DNA of 64,000 nt from JBNGOQ01 sp050589645. GTDB taxonomy: Bacteria; Bacteroidota; Bacteroidia; Flavobacteriales; Flavobacteriaceae. The stretch's first letter is position 1; every line of letters starts with the position of its first letter. A model generated the notes under the pieces. It did no database searches and was not told the DNA's origin. It was given only the letters and a program-made list of their open reading frames with translations. A program made the position numbers and the translations under genes. This document shows positions 8,517 to 17,477 of this stretch, one piece after another. The stretch lies in assembly GCF_050589645.1 (NCBI RefSeq), contig NZ_JBNGOQ010000001.1:744001-808000 (forward strand). The letters are read 5' to 3'.

Positions 8517-9762
8517 ACCATGTTACGGTTTGTTTTTGTACCATACCACCAGCGCGTACCTCCAACAAATAGGTGCCTGGTCCAAAATAGGCCTTTGGAA
8601 ACTGAAATATACCCAAACCTTTTCGGGTGGTGGTGGTTTTTCGTTCCAGTAGTCGCCCAGCTGGGTCATGAACATGGACACTAATTTGCATCCCGTCGGG
8701 TATCAGTTGGCCCATAAAGCTGCGTAGGGGCCCTACGGTGAGTTTTCGCTGATCTTCGGAAGAACTTAGGGCGAGATCCTGGACGGCCCGATCAAAATAG
8801 AGCGAAATTGGATTGCTTTCCGCCGCCCCTGTTATATAGGCCTTTACCGTCCAACTATCGGCTTCTTGGGGATGCAGCAATTTGGCCTGCGCACGGCCGT
8901 TGATAGTAGTCCCCAAACTGTGCAACAAGGCCCCGGTACCAGTCTCGGCCACAAAGCGGACCAAGGTGCCGTCACTGACCGTATTTCCATAGCTGTCCTC
9001 GATAATGGAGGTGACCAAGCTAACCGATTGATGACCGTCCGCATAGGGATGGGTACGCTCCGCCTCAATGCTAAAGTCTTCTGCCAAGGCAGGGAAGACA
9101 TTGGCTGTTAGTTCCTTGGAGCGGGTTTGTTGATAGGCCGCACTCACCAATATCCTTCCGGCTTTCGGACGGGTAGGAATGCGTTTCCAGGCAACCAGGC
9201 CTTGGGTGAGGACACTATCGGTGATCTTAGTTGTATTGGATTGATATTGTATGTTGACCGGCCTGCCTTGTGGTACCGGATTGTCATATAGATCCGTGGC
9301 CACTGCGACCAGCATAGTGTGGTCCAAGTGGCCGGCCATCATACTCCTAGGCCCCATATAGGTTTCCAGATGAACTGAACGGTCCTCATTGGGCCTTATT
9401 TGGAGCGAGCCGTTTTGTACCATCTTTCCTTTGAGGAGCAATTGCCAATGACAGTTACCGGCCTTTCTCGAATACATTCTGGGAAAGATATAGACTAATC
9501 GATTATCTTTTTTTATCGGGGATAGGACGGAAGTTCCCCACACATTTTGGATCAAAAGCTTGGGCAGGGCAACGCCTTCAGGTTGAAACTCCAGGATGAT
9601 GTCGTCCCCTGCCGTGTAGGTGTCCAAAGGTGGCTTAAGCGTTAGCTGTGCCTCCCTTGTGTCCCCTACGGTCACTTCCGGGGTGCAGCCCCAGAGCAGC
9701 CAGAACAGTGGTAGAAGGGAAACAGGGGAACGTAGCTTATTTTGGATTTCCGACATAGGCAT
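8509..9762 (-). CDS. lipoprotein with Ig-like (Big-type) domains
   Basis: The 417-aa protein has a hydrophobic leader ending LLWGC near residue 26, a lipobox-like site, so it is probably a lipoprotein. The mature part is all-beta. The segment SVSLVTSIIEDSYGNTVSDG (about 247-266) is typical of bacterial Ig-like/invasin domains, and an earlier copy of the D-x-Y-x-N-P-V pattern is near 156-163. Together they suggest two to four tandem Ig domains. It has no catalytic signature. It overlaps the upstream GT-C gene by 26 bp and the downstream hydrolase by 8 bp, so the three form one minus-strand operon. A scaffold or glycan-binding role is plausible but unproven. Confidence 0.7.
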   Translation of the reverse strand: MPMSEIQNKLRSPVSLLPLFWLLWGCTPEVTVGDTREAQLTLKPPLDTYTAGDDIILEFQPEGVALPKLLIQNVWGTSVLSPIKKDNRLVYIFPRMYSRKAGNCHWQLLLKGKMVQNGSLQIRPNEDRSVHLETYMGPRSMMAGHLDHTMLVAVATDLYDNPVPQGRPVNIQYQSNTTKITDSVLTQGLVAWKRIPTRPKAGRILVSAAYQQTRSKELTANVFPALAEDFSIEAERTHPYADGHQSVSLVTSIIEDSYGNTVSDGTLVRFVAETGTGALLHSLGTTINGRAQAKLLHPQEADSWTVKAYITGAAESNPISLYFDRAVQDLALSSSEDQRKLTVGPLRSFMGQLIPDGMQISVHVHDPAGRLLERKTTTTRKGLGIFQFPKAYFGPGTYLLEVRAGGMVQKQTVTWYE

Positions 9763-12700
9763 TCAGTTCAAATTTTAAAAAACTAAACCCAGGCCCGTTG
9801 TAGGGTTGCATTTGTTGCATGGCATGCAACTGTTCCCTTTCGGGGAAGCGTTTTTCACCTACTTCCGCATTGGGTAGCCCATTGACAAAGCAATTTTCGA
9901 GGCCACTGCTAATCACCTTTAGGGCACTCATATCTCTGGGAACATACGTAAAGGACTGTTTGCGTTGTACGCGCACACCTTCGCTCAGGAATTGGTGATC
10001 TACCCAGAGCAAGTCCCTATCTTTCCCGTAATAGGACACAAGAAGCTGGGGGATGGTCACTTCCTGCACACCCCAATTGAAGAGTGTTCCATCCATGGCT
10101 CCCTTGTTTAAACTTACCTCCTGTAGGGCCAGGCGTTTATAAAGATCGGTCTGTGCCACGTTGCCCGCGCACTGAAGGTCAAATTTGGTAGGAGCCTCCC
10201 GGAGTTGGATCGGCGTAAATTCTTCCGGGTTGAAGGTGCCTGGAATCCGTTCCCCGTTTTTGGACCAGGCGACGCCCTCAAAGTTTATGCGGAAAGGGGT
10301 GATTTCCTTGGGCATCAATTTATGTTTCATATGGTACTTGGCATTGTAGTTTGCCAGTTCAACATTTGCATTGTTGTACAAACTCGCCTTGATGACCACA
10401 TCGGCAGGCACGTGATCCACGTTTTGCAGTTCGCCAACAATGGCGTATTGCGACCCGAATTTTACCAATTTTGCAGAAAGCACTTCCAGCACTGGTTGTT
10501 GCAGTATATCCTCATGATGGGTTTCCTGTGTGGTAATTCTACGCCTACCTTGATTGAAAAAGGAGGTCGTATTGTCTGAAAACAACTGATCCGATGGTAG
10601 GTTGTTGTCAAAAGCAAGGGGCCTTAGGTACCAGCGTCCGTCCCTTGCGTTCAATTCGTGCACAAAGGTTTTCTTTATCTTTTCCAGGGGAGTGACCCAT
10701 TCCGTCCGGACCTGGGCGCGGGCTTTATTAGCGGTCTGCTCCAAAATGTCCACGGCGATGGCATCCAGTTTGGCGTGGGAACTTAGAATCCCATCGGATA
10801 CCGAAACCTCTAACATATATTGGGCCAGGCTTATCTCACTCGCAGGATCAAGATAGGTATGGGCACGTTCAAACTCCTTAAAATCCACGGCATCGTAATA
10901 GGCTTTGAGGACATTCTCGGGCGCACGCTGCGGATGGTGGTTCAAGTAGAATTGATAGAGGCTTAAGGCAACACACAGGAGCACTCCAACAGCCCAAAGC
11001 TGATTGAGCGCCAGTAATTTATTGGGAAATGAACTGTAGGCAATTCCGTATTCCATGTAAATGGGTGGGTGTCGCTTTTTTGATTTCAATGCACGGAGCC
11101 ATAGGGATTGAATGTTCAGCATAAAAGCGATGAGCAAGGTGCATATCGGGACCAGGCCCCACAGCAATTTTAAGGAGACCGCCACATCTTCCTTGGGAAG
11201 TAGGGCCGGGAGCGGGGGCACGTTCAGTTTCTCCCACACCTGAATACCATTTTCCAATTGTTGCAGCCGTTGCCAACCACAGAAATAGAGTAGTGGGTCG
11301 TAGAACTTGTCGTTCGAAAAGATGTATTTTAAATGGTATTTTTCCGGGACTGTCAAAAACTGCTGTAGGGAACCAATACCTTCTATTCCCTTAAATTTTG
11401 AATTTTCCAAGCGTTCTATGGCCCGGGTAGTAAGTTCTGGCAAGCGCCGGGCAGAATGGTAGTTACCATCAACCGTCAGGGTATTGGTCTGGGCAGATAA
11501 CCAGGCCATCTGATCTCCGAATCCCAAGGTAAGGTAACGCCATTGATCATGCTGATCTTGGTTGAGGAAGTTTACTATGGGCAACATCTTGATCTTTTGA
11601 GGCTGTGCGGGCCTAAAGTAACCCAGGCTCATGGTGAAAATGACCATGAACAAAACCCCCGCTGCCAAAAGGCCACTGAGAAACTTGTGGTATACGCCTC
11701 CCGTCTTTTTCTTTATCAGCGCCTTCAGGTCTCCTTCGGCTAAGCGATACACCAATTCCCCAAACAGCGGAAGGGCCATTATGGTGGCCCAAAGCGTAAA
11801 CCGGTCCAGTGTTAGGATGTTAAAGGCATTTTCGCCAAGGAGCATCCTCGGAAGCGGTGTAGTGCCCCCTGTGCCCAACAAGGTAAGCGCTGAAAAGGAA
11901 AGGCCAAAAAAGAGGTAACGTTTGCTGTAAAATCGGTAAAACAGATAGGGTAGTAGCACTAAAAGAATGCCCCAGGGTATCAAAAAGAAGACCAGCCCCG
12001 AGGAGGTTACCTCCAAAAAGTTGTCGCGCGAACCATGAGGAATGGGTACCTGGGTAATCGGATTTTTTTTCGTGTTGATCCAATAGGGCAGGATACAGAC
12101 CACAATCAACACCAGTGAAGACATTCCAAAACCGGCAACACGCCAGAACATGGCTCTAAAAGAAGCAATGAATACCCTAAAAGTAACTTTGCCAAGATGG
12201 CCTGCCCGTTCCTTTGCTTGGTCTATCAAGGCCATTCCGATCAAGGGAAAAATAAAGAAAACCATCCCGAATATAGGCGTAACATGGTGCGAGGTAACCG
12301 TTACAGCGATAAGGGAAAGCGAGGTCAACAGGTATTTGTATTTCCCCGAAGTAAGCCATAGGTATATTTCCGGTAGGGCATGTAGTAGTACGGATAAGCC
12401 AATAAGGCTTGGCAATTGCCCAAAAAGATGCAAGGTTTCCAGAAAAGTGGAAGAAAATACGGCCAGAAGACTGGCATAGCCAGCTATTTTTCGGTTGCCA
12501 AGAAACACCAGTGAAAAGCGATAGACCCCGGTGATAAACAACAAAATAGCCATGATAGCAAGCACGAACAATCCAAATTTCAATCCCCCAATAAAGGAGA
12601 GCAAGGCAATGGACTGATGAACCAGGGGCGGATAGGCTTGTACGGTGAAACCTGTGTACCACCGATAATCCCAGGGCTCAAACCAACTTTGGGCATAATG

Positions 12701-12823
12701 ATCGGCGAAAAAAAGATGGATCAGGGCATCATAGGTGTATTCCAAGGTGAAGAACATGGCCGACCCGTGAAAGGCAACGCCTATAACCAGCGATAAGATC
12801 AGTAAAACATTGGTTCGGTCCAT
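9737..12823 (-). CDS. large GT-C-like membrane glycosyltransferase with NTF2-like and C-terminal beta domains
   Basis: With the start at 12823 the protein has 1028 residues. The first 580 or so hold about 12 membrane helices. An early loop has acidic and aromatic residues (YDALIHLFFADHYAQSW, then WDYRWYTGF), the layout of GT-C proteins and of the PTPS-related membrane family. After a last helix near 610-628 comes an NTF2-like domain (about 635-735) and then a strand-rich domain to the end. GT-C enzymes use polyprenyl-phosphate sugars on the outer face of the membrane, which fits the GT2 fusion encoded divergently at 13049. The frame extends to an ATG at 12913, but I prefer 12823 (MDRTNVLLILS). 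It gives a clean N-terminal helix, and the upstream extension covers the LytTR-like operator of the divergent gene. Confidence 0.7.
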   Translation of the reverse strand: MDRTNVLLILSLVIGVAFHGSAMFFTLEYTYDALIHLFFADHYAQSWFEPWDYRWYTGFTVQAYPPLVHQSIALLSFIGGLKFGLFVLAIMAILLFITGVYRFSLVFLGNRKIAGYASLLAVFSSTFLETLHLFGQLPSLIGLSVLLHALPEIYLWLTSGKYKYLLTSLSLIAVTVTSHHVTPIFGMVFFIFPLIGMALIDQAKERAGHLGKVTFRVFIASFRAMFWRVAGFGMSSLVLIVVCILPYWINTKKNPITQVPIPHGSRDNFLEVTSSGLVFFLIPWGILLVLLPYLFYRFYSKRYLFFGLSFSALTLLGTGGTTPLPRMLLGENAFNILTLDRFTLWATIMALPLFGELVYRLAEGDLKALIKKKTGGVYHKFLSGLLAAGVLFMVIFTMSLGYFRPAQPQKIKMLPIVNFLNQDQHDQWRYLTLGFGDQMAWLSAQTNTLTVDGNYHSARRLPELTTRAIERLENSKFKGIEGIGSLQQFLTVPEKYHLKYIFSNDKFYDPLLYFCGWQRLQQLENGIQVWEKLNVPPLPALLPKEDVAVSLKLLWGLVPICTLLIAFMLNIQSLWLRALKSKKRHPPIYMEYGIAYSSFPNKLLALNQLWAVGVLLCVALSLYQFYLNHHPQRAPENVLKAYYDAVDFKEFERAHTYLDPASEISLAQYMLEVSVSDGILSSHAKLDAIAVDILEQTANKARAQVRTEWVTPLEKIKKTFVHELNARDGRWYLRPLAFDNNLPSDQLFSDNTTSFFNQGRRRITTQETHHEDILQQPVLEVLSAKLVKFGSQYAIVGELQNVDHVPADVVIKASLYNNANVELANYNAKYHMKHKLMPKEITPFRINFEGVAWSKNGERIPGTFNPEEFTPIQLREAPTKFDLQCAGNVAQTDLYKRLALQEVSLNKGAMDGTLFNWGVQEVTIPQLLVSYYGKDRDLLWVDHQFLSEGVRVQRKQSFTYVPRDMSALKVISSGLENCFVNGLPNAEVGEKRFPEREQLHAMQQMQPYNGPGFSFLKFELNAYVGNPK

Positions 12824-12904
12824 GGTTATCTTGTAGGAAAATATAACAAGATAAAGATAGATATATTGTGATATTCGGGCATTATCGCCCACCGCACCAA
12901 AGGT

Positions 12905-12975
12905 TCCATTCATCTACAGTAAACCGTAAATCGACTTTTCCTACACAAATATTGCGTCGAACGAGGCTATGTTTG
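12905..12975 (+). promoter_or_regulatory. LytTR-like operator plus -7 element of the REC-GT2 gene
   Basis: TCCATTCATCTACAGTAA begins at 12905 and is identical to the 4087 and 5545 copies at most positions. A perfect -7 element, TATGTTTG, begins at 12968, again exactly 63 bp downstream. The second half-site (GTAAATCGA, 12926) is poorly conserved. The start codon is at 13049, giving a leader of about 70 bases, longer than in the other two cases. Confidence 0.65.
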
Positions 12976-13048
12976 TCCTGGAAATTGATCGAACATCCGA
13001 GCGGTTTCCATCCTGAACCAAAAAAATTTAACCACAAAGACTTAACCT

Positions 13049-14200
13049 ATGAAAATTTTAGCCATTGATGACCAGCAGTTAATTTTACTGTCCTTAGAAA
13101 AACAGCTTATAGCCCAAGGCTATGAAGTAATGCTTGCCGGTACCGGTGCAGCCGGGATACAGGCCTTTGATGCCTTTCAACCCGATTTAGTGATTCTGGA
13201 TATTAACATGCCCGACATATCGGGTCTGGAAGTCGTGAAACACATCCGTATCGATAGAAAGTCGAGTACCCCTATTATGGTAATGTCGGGGAATACCGAT
13301 GAAAAGGTCATCATAAATGGTTTTAACCTCGGGATCGATGACTATGTCAAAAAGCCGCTGAGTCTCAATGAACTGGGTGCCCGGGTAAGACGCATGTTGG
13401 GGACCAGTACCAAACCCACTTTGATCAAAGGGGAGGCCCGTATGCTCCAGAAACGCTGTGTAGGGGTGGTAATTCCCTGCTACAATGAAGCGGAACGGCT
13501 CTCTACTGAAGTTTTTAGGGAGTTTGTCCGGAAGCATCTAGGATATCACCTCTGTTTTGTCAATGACGGCAGTACGGACAATACCTTGCAGGTGTTGGAG
13601 GAACTCCGCAAGGGGCACGAAGGGACCATTAGTGTTTATAACTGTGCGAAAAATGGGGGCAAGGCCGAGGCCGTTAGGCAAGGGATACTGCATTTGGCCA
13701 AGGATACCCAATTGGATTGTATCGGATATCTGGATGCCGACCTCTCCACCGACCTCAGGGATTTTGACCAATTGGTGGATGTGCTGGAGGCGTCTGACTA
13801 TAAAATAGTAAGTGGCTCCCGAATAAACCGCATGGGTGCGGATATTACCAAGGAATCTGCCCGTAAGATCATTAGCCTTACCATTAATCTGATTATCCGA
13901 AAAATTTTGGGCATGCCCTTTAAGGATACCCAATGTGGTGCCAAGATCATGGACCGTGAGATCGCTGAAAATATGTTCCGGAAAAGATTCATCACGCGTT
14001 GGTTGTTCGATGTTGAAATTTTTATGCGAATGCGAAAGTTTTATGGAAAGGAAAAGGCCGTAGGCCTTATCTGCGAGAAACCTTTGAACCGATGGATCCA
14101 TGCCGATGGATCCAAGCTCTCCATGAAGGATTCCGTTAAGATCTTAGGACAGTTGGTCAAAATAGCCGTGCATTATAAAGGTCAAAGTATGCATCCATAG
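13049..14200 (+). CDS. response-regulator receiver domain fused to a polyprenyl-phosphate-type GT2 glycosyltransferase
   Basis: The 383-aa protein joins two complete modules. Residues 1-120 are a receiver domain with the acidic pair D7/D8, phospho-acceptor D51 in LDINMPD, S80 and K102. Residues about 137-375 are a GT-A family 2 domain with VVIPCYNEAERL (139-150), VNDGSTDNT (171-179), the metal/nucleotide motif DADLS (229-233), FKDTQCGAK (291-299) and RWLFDVEIF (317-325). The last three resemble dolichyl/polyprenyl-phosphate glucose or mannose synthases of the ALG5/DPM type, but no C-terminal membrane helices follow. It may make a polyprenyl-phosphate sugar for the divergent GT-C gene, with activity gated by phosphorylation. 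No histidine kinase is in the window. Domain assignments are firm; the partner and sugar are inferred. Confidence 0.88.
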   Translation: MKILAIDDQQLILLSLEKQLIAQGYEVMLAGTGAAGIQAFDAFQPDLVILDINMPDISGLEVVKHIRIDRKSSTPIMVMSGNTDEKVIINGFNLGIDDYVKKPLSLNELGARVRRMLGTSTKPTLIKGEARMLQKRCVGVVIPCYNEAERLSTEVFREFVRKHLGYHLCFVNDGSTDNTLQVLEELRKGHEGTISVYNCAKNGGKAEAVRQGILHLAKDTQLDCIGYLDADLSTDLRDFDQLVDVLEASDYKIVSGSRINRMGADITKESARKIISLTINLIIRKILGMPFKDTQCGAKIMDREIAENMFRKRFITRWLFDVEIFMRMRKFYGKEKAVGLICEKPLNRWIHADGSKLSMKDSVKILGQLVKIAVHYKGQSMHP

Positions 14201-14301
14201 ATGGGGGTCGTTTACCGATACCAATGGCGTTTCGGACTTTGCGCTCACTAGTCGAAGAAAACAGACAACTATTTTTGAGGAATAATGCAAAAATCAAGCT
14301 T

Positions 14302-14448
14302 ATGAAAACGACAGGAAAGAAGCGTAGGTACAAGGGCTTTTTGAAAACGGGCAGTCCCACCAAAGTGTATCCCATTTATGATATAAGCATCAACCAAAAG
14401 GAAATTGTATTGAGCGTGGTTGCACCCACCATACTTCAATTGGTGTAA
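14302..14448 (+). CDS. possible 48-aa basic protein
   Basis: The frame from ATG 14302 encodes a basic start (MKTTGKKRRYKGFLKTG), then a moderately hydrophobic tail (EIVLSVVAPTILQLV). A longer frame begins at 14224, but its N-terminus looks less natural. I do not recognise a family. It lies between the REC-GT2 gene and the convergent DUF4407 gene, and apart from it the 14201-14505 gap holds only the hairpin at 14466. It may be non-coding. Confidence 0.3.
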   Translation: MKTTGKKRRYKGFLKTGSPTKVYPIYDISINQKEIVLSVVAPTILQLV

Positions 14449-14465
14449 TTGCGGATGAAGCGACT

Positions 14466-14494
14466 AAGGAACCGGTGATGAACCACCGGTCCTT
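14466..14494. terminator. hairpin between convergent genes
   Basis: ACCGGTG (14471-14477) pairs with CACCGGT (14484-14490), extended by AAGG/CCTT with one bulged A. The loop is six bases. The T-tract is short on both strands, so termination strength is uncertain, but the location between convergent genes suits a shared terminator. Confidence 0.5.
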
Positions 14495-14505
14495 TCCGCT
14501 CCATA

Positions 14506-15606
14506 TCAAAGACTTTTGATTTGCAGATCGTGGAAGGTATCTGCCTGGAGGCGCAACAATTCCTCCGCTTTTTGTTTTTTGTAGGCATACACGGCCTCTT
14601 CCTCGGCAATCTCACCGTAGATTTTTTCGTTCAGGGAAGTGTCCGTGGCCAATATCTTTTGACGCTGTAGCACCTTTTGGGTCACCCAGGTCTCCACGGC
14701 TGTTTCCTCATCTTCCAGTTTTAGGTCGTATGGTCCTTTGGGCGCCAATAATTTGGCCACAATGGGCGCCGTTTCAATGGCCAGGAAAAGTAAAAAGATA
14801 AAGAAGGATGGAAACCAGGGGAGTTCGCCCAGCGCATTGATCCGTGCCATGAGTCCGTCAAAACCATCAATAATGGGTTGGGAGTCATTTACTGCGACGG
14901 CATACTCCGTATTTAGATTGGCAATCTGCGCTTCGATATCCGCAATTTTCTGTTTGTTTGTTTGTTTAAGTTGTTGCAACTCCTGAAGGTAGGCGTCGTG
15001 TTTTTCCCTTTTTTCCTTGTAGACAGGCCCTTTTCCCAGCAGCATGGTCCCTGCCCTGCCCTCGGCCTCGGAAATATAGGTTTCGTAAAGCGCATTGGTC
15101 TCGGCCTCCTTGGCGGTTATCTCGCCCTTTAGGGCATCTATTTCTTGATTAAGGCCGGCGACCACCGGTGTGTATTGTTGTGCGATCTGCTCCTTGTTGG
15201 CAAGGGTAAGTTCGTTTTTCTGTTCCAGGAGCACCTGATCTATTTCCTTTTGGAAGATCTTCATTTCCAGAGGTTTGGAAATGACCACGGCAATAATAAT
15301 CGCCAGTACGATTCGCGGAGCTGCCTGGAGCAACTCACTTCTAAAACTGTCCCTTTTTTTAATGGTGGAAACAATGAAACGGTCCAGGTTAAAGATGAGC
15401 AGACCCCATATAAGACCAAAGAAAATGGCGGTGTATACGTTATCAAAAACGGTATAAAGGGCATAGCTGCAGGCGATAAAGGCCATGACCGCCGTGAAGA
15501 AAACGGTGGCGCCAATGCCAGCATATTTGTTGCGTTCGCCGGGGGAACAGGTTTCCAAAATAGAGGCATCCGCCCCGGAGCAGAGGATAAAAAAGTTTTG
15601 TATCAT
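14506..15606 (-). CDS. DUF4407 domain-containing membrane protein
   Basis: The 366-aa protein matches the DUF4407 layout. It begins with a short start (MIQNFFILCSGADASIL), then two close membrane helices at about 28-72 and a LLIFNLDRFIVSTIKK motif. A third helix is near 92-110, a long coiled coil covers about 115-245, and a fourth helix is near 255-280. The charged C-terminal tail is rich in Glu/Lys/Gln. Function is unknown; related proteins appear in Bacteroidota and Actinobacteria as single genes. No operon partner is evident: the next minus-strand gene starts 118 bases upstream. Confidence 0.85.
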   Translation of the reverse strand: MIQNFFILCSGADASILETCSPGERNKYAGIGATVFFTAVMAFIACSYALYTVFDNVYTAIFFGLIWGLLIFNLDRFIVSTIKKRDSFRSELLQAAPRIVLAIIIAVVISKPLEMKIFQKEIDQVLLEQKNELTLANKEQIAQQYTPVVAGLNQEIDALKGEITAKEAETNALYETYISEAEGRAGTMLLGKGPVYKEKREKHDAYLQELQQLKQTNKQKIADIEAQIANLNTEYAVAVNDSQPIIDGFDGLMARINALGELPWFPSFFIFLLFLAIETAPIVAKLLAPKGPYDLKLEDEETAVETWVTQKVLQRQKILATDTSLNEKIYGEIAEEEAVYAYKKQKAEELLRLQADTFHDLQIKSL

Positions 15607-15723
15607 AACAGTGTTCTAAATGGATTGATAGAATGTTAGAACGTGATTCCTGACAATTTGTTACAAAAAAGCCATGGAAATAGCCACTTTTAGATGGTTT
15701 TGGGCGTTTGATGTCGCTAATAC

Positions 15724-17403
15724 TCAAATTTTGGCTAAAAAGCCCTGAGCCAAATCCCTGTACCGCTCGTCCGGATTTAGCTCCAGGCATTTTTTGAAAT
15801 GTATTGCTGCCCGGTCAAAATCCTCGAGTCGATAGTAGCCGATTCCCAAATTGAAAAAGGCCTTATAGCTTTTTGGGTTCAGTTGGATATTTAGGACAAA
15901 ATAATCCAGCGCTTCCCTTCCCTTTTCACCCATAGATAGTAGATGTCCGGTATGGTTTAACTGCTCATAGTCAAAATGGCAGCCGCCATTGTTTGCGTAG
16001 ACCATTTGGAACATCTGCAACATCCGATCAAAAGGGATGTGTTCCAACACCTTTGAATGAAAGGTATTGGTATAGGACGTTTGGTACCATTGCATCAAGC
16101 GCACGGAGGTTTCGGTAAAACCGCTTTTGGTGCACCTAAAGATCAAATCCTGTAGATCGGCTTCGGGATAGTTCACCACCTTGTCCGAAGTCAGTCGGTC
16201 ATTCAAAAAAGCCGTTAGTCCTTCGCCTTTATGATTTTTGTAGCGTTCAAAGAGTTTCGCAACGGTGGGTATGCCTTTTTTGCTTTTTATTTTTACGAAG
16301 CTTGTGTCCGACGGTTGCTCAAATACTTGGGCCATCATGCTCCCATAATCAAAGGAATATTTGTATACACCATCAAGAAAGGCCAGCGAATATTTGGCAA
16401 TAAGGTTGTAACCTCTAATTTTATCCGCGGCATCGCCAGAACCAAAAAGCTTTATGAACTTGGAAGCGAGATCGGTATGATCTAATTGAGGAAGATTTAC
16501 CATATAGGCATCACTGTAAACCAGTTTGTCGTAGAAAGGAAGTTCATTCATATAACCCAGGGAATTGATAAAGAGCATGGGTTTGGTAAACCTGCGGTAG
16601 TCCTCATAGGGAGAATCCTTGAAAAAGTCATAGGCTTCGTGGATACTGGGATCCAACCCGATCCAAGCATCCACAGATCGATTACGGGCCATCATAAGTA
16701 CATTGGATAGGCCCCCAAGGCTAAATCCACCCAACGAGATTTTATGGGGATCTGCATTGGGGAATTTGTCCAAAATACTTAACAGGTACTCCATGTCCCG
16801 GGCCTGGGTTTCCACGCTGATGCGCGAGATAGGCATTTCACGTGTTTCGGGACCCACACTTGGACTGGAGACTACCACATAGCCATGACTTGCCAGAAAT
16901 TCGAACAAGAGGGCGTTTTCGAATGCGGTAGACCACCAGCTAGGTCCGTATATGAGTACAGGAAAGCGTTTTTTCTCTTCGAACGGGGCATTTTTGACCG
17001 CTTTCATCGGAGCGTTCAATTCCCTGTCCAATACATCGAGATTGACAGGGTCGGTTTCGATGAATTCTGCTATGAGACGCTCCCTTCCCTCTTTGGTTAA
17101 CACCGTTCTCCCGACCTCATGGGCCTTGAGAAAAAAGTAGTCTTCGTATTTGATGGGCGTTTGCCCTGTTGCAACGGCCGGGTACCAAACACAAACCTGT
17201 ATAGGCCTTGAAATGGTTTTGCCCTTGTCCTTGGAGGCATCCGATTCAACGGAGAAGCTTCTCGATTTATCCAGGGTGTTAAATTCACGAAATCCAATGG
17301 CATATGGCCCATAAGGTTCGGAAATGGACAAGACAGATTCTTGAGCGCCGACCGATAAAAAGATCAATATAAAGAGCGGTAGTATGTAATGGTATATTTT
17401 CAT
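15724..17403 (-). CDS. secreted alpha/beta hydrolase with C-terminal TPR
   Basis: The 559-aa protein has a signal peptide (MKIYHYILPLFILIFLSVGAQ), then an alpha/beta-hydrolase domain to about residue 330. RFPVLIYGPSWW near 145 would be the oxyanion-hole strand, and GGFSLGGLSN near 225 is the nucleophile elbow (S in G-x-S-x-G). The family resembles PAF-acetylhydrolase/dienelactone-hydrolase-like esterases. The C-terminus (about 500-559) carries a tetratricopeptide unit (YKAFFNLGIGYYRLEDFDRA). It probably acts in the periplasm. The substrate is unknown. A structured inverted-repeat region lies just upstream (17478-17543). Confidence 0.8.
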   Translation of the reverse strand: MKIYHYILPLFILIFLSVGAQESVLSISEPYGPYAIGFREFNTLDKSRSFSVESDASKDKGKTISRPIQVCVWYPAVATGQTPIKYEDYFFLKAHEVGRTVLTKEGRERLIAEFIETDPVNLDVLDRELNAPMKAVKNAPFEEKKRFPVLIYGPSWWSTAFENALLFEFLASHGYVVVSSPSVGPETREMPISRISVETQARDMEYLLSILDKFPNADPHKISLGGFSLGGLSNVLMMARNRSVDAWIGLDPSIHEAYDFFKDSPYEDYRRFTKPMLFINSLGYMNELPFYDKLVYSDAYMVNLPQLDHTDLASKFIKLFGSGDAADKIRGYNLIAKYSLAFLDGVYKYSFDYGSMMAQVFEQPSDTSFVKIKSKKGIPTVAKLFERYKNHKGEGLTAFLNDRLTSDKVVNYPEADLQDLIFRCTKSGFTETSVRLMQWYQTSYTNTFHSKVLEHIPFDRMLQMFQMVYANNGGCHFDYEQLNHTGHLLSMGEKGREALDYFVLNIQLNPKSYKAFFNLGIGYYRLEDFDRAAIHFKKCLELNPDERYRDLAQGFLAKI

Positions 17404-17477
17404 GACGGTTCAAATTGGTATGGTGGTTGGGCGGGATGGTCTCATTTCCCAGACCGCCGATTTAAGGTTTGGTCAAC

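Noticed and set aside
12824..12913. N-terminal extension of the GT-C-like gene to an ATG at 12913
   Set aside because: The extension overlaps the LytTR-like operator of the divergent gene and delays the first membrane helix; the ATG at 12823 gives a natural N-terminus.
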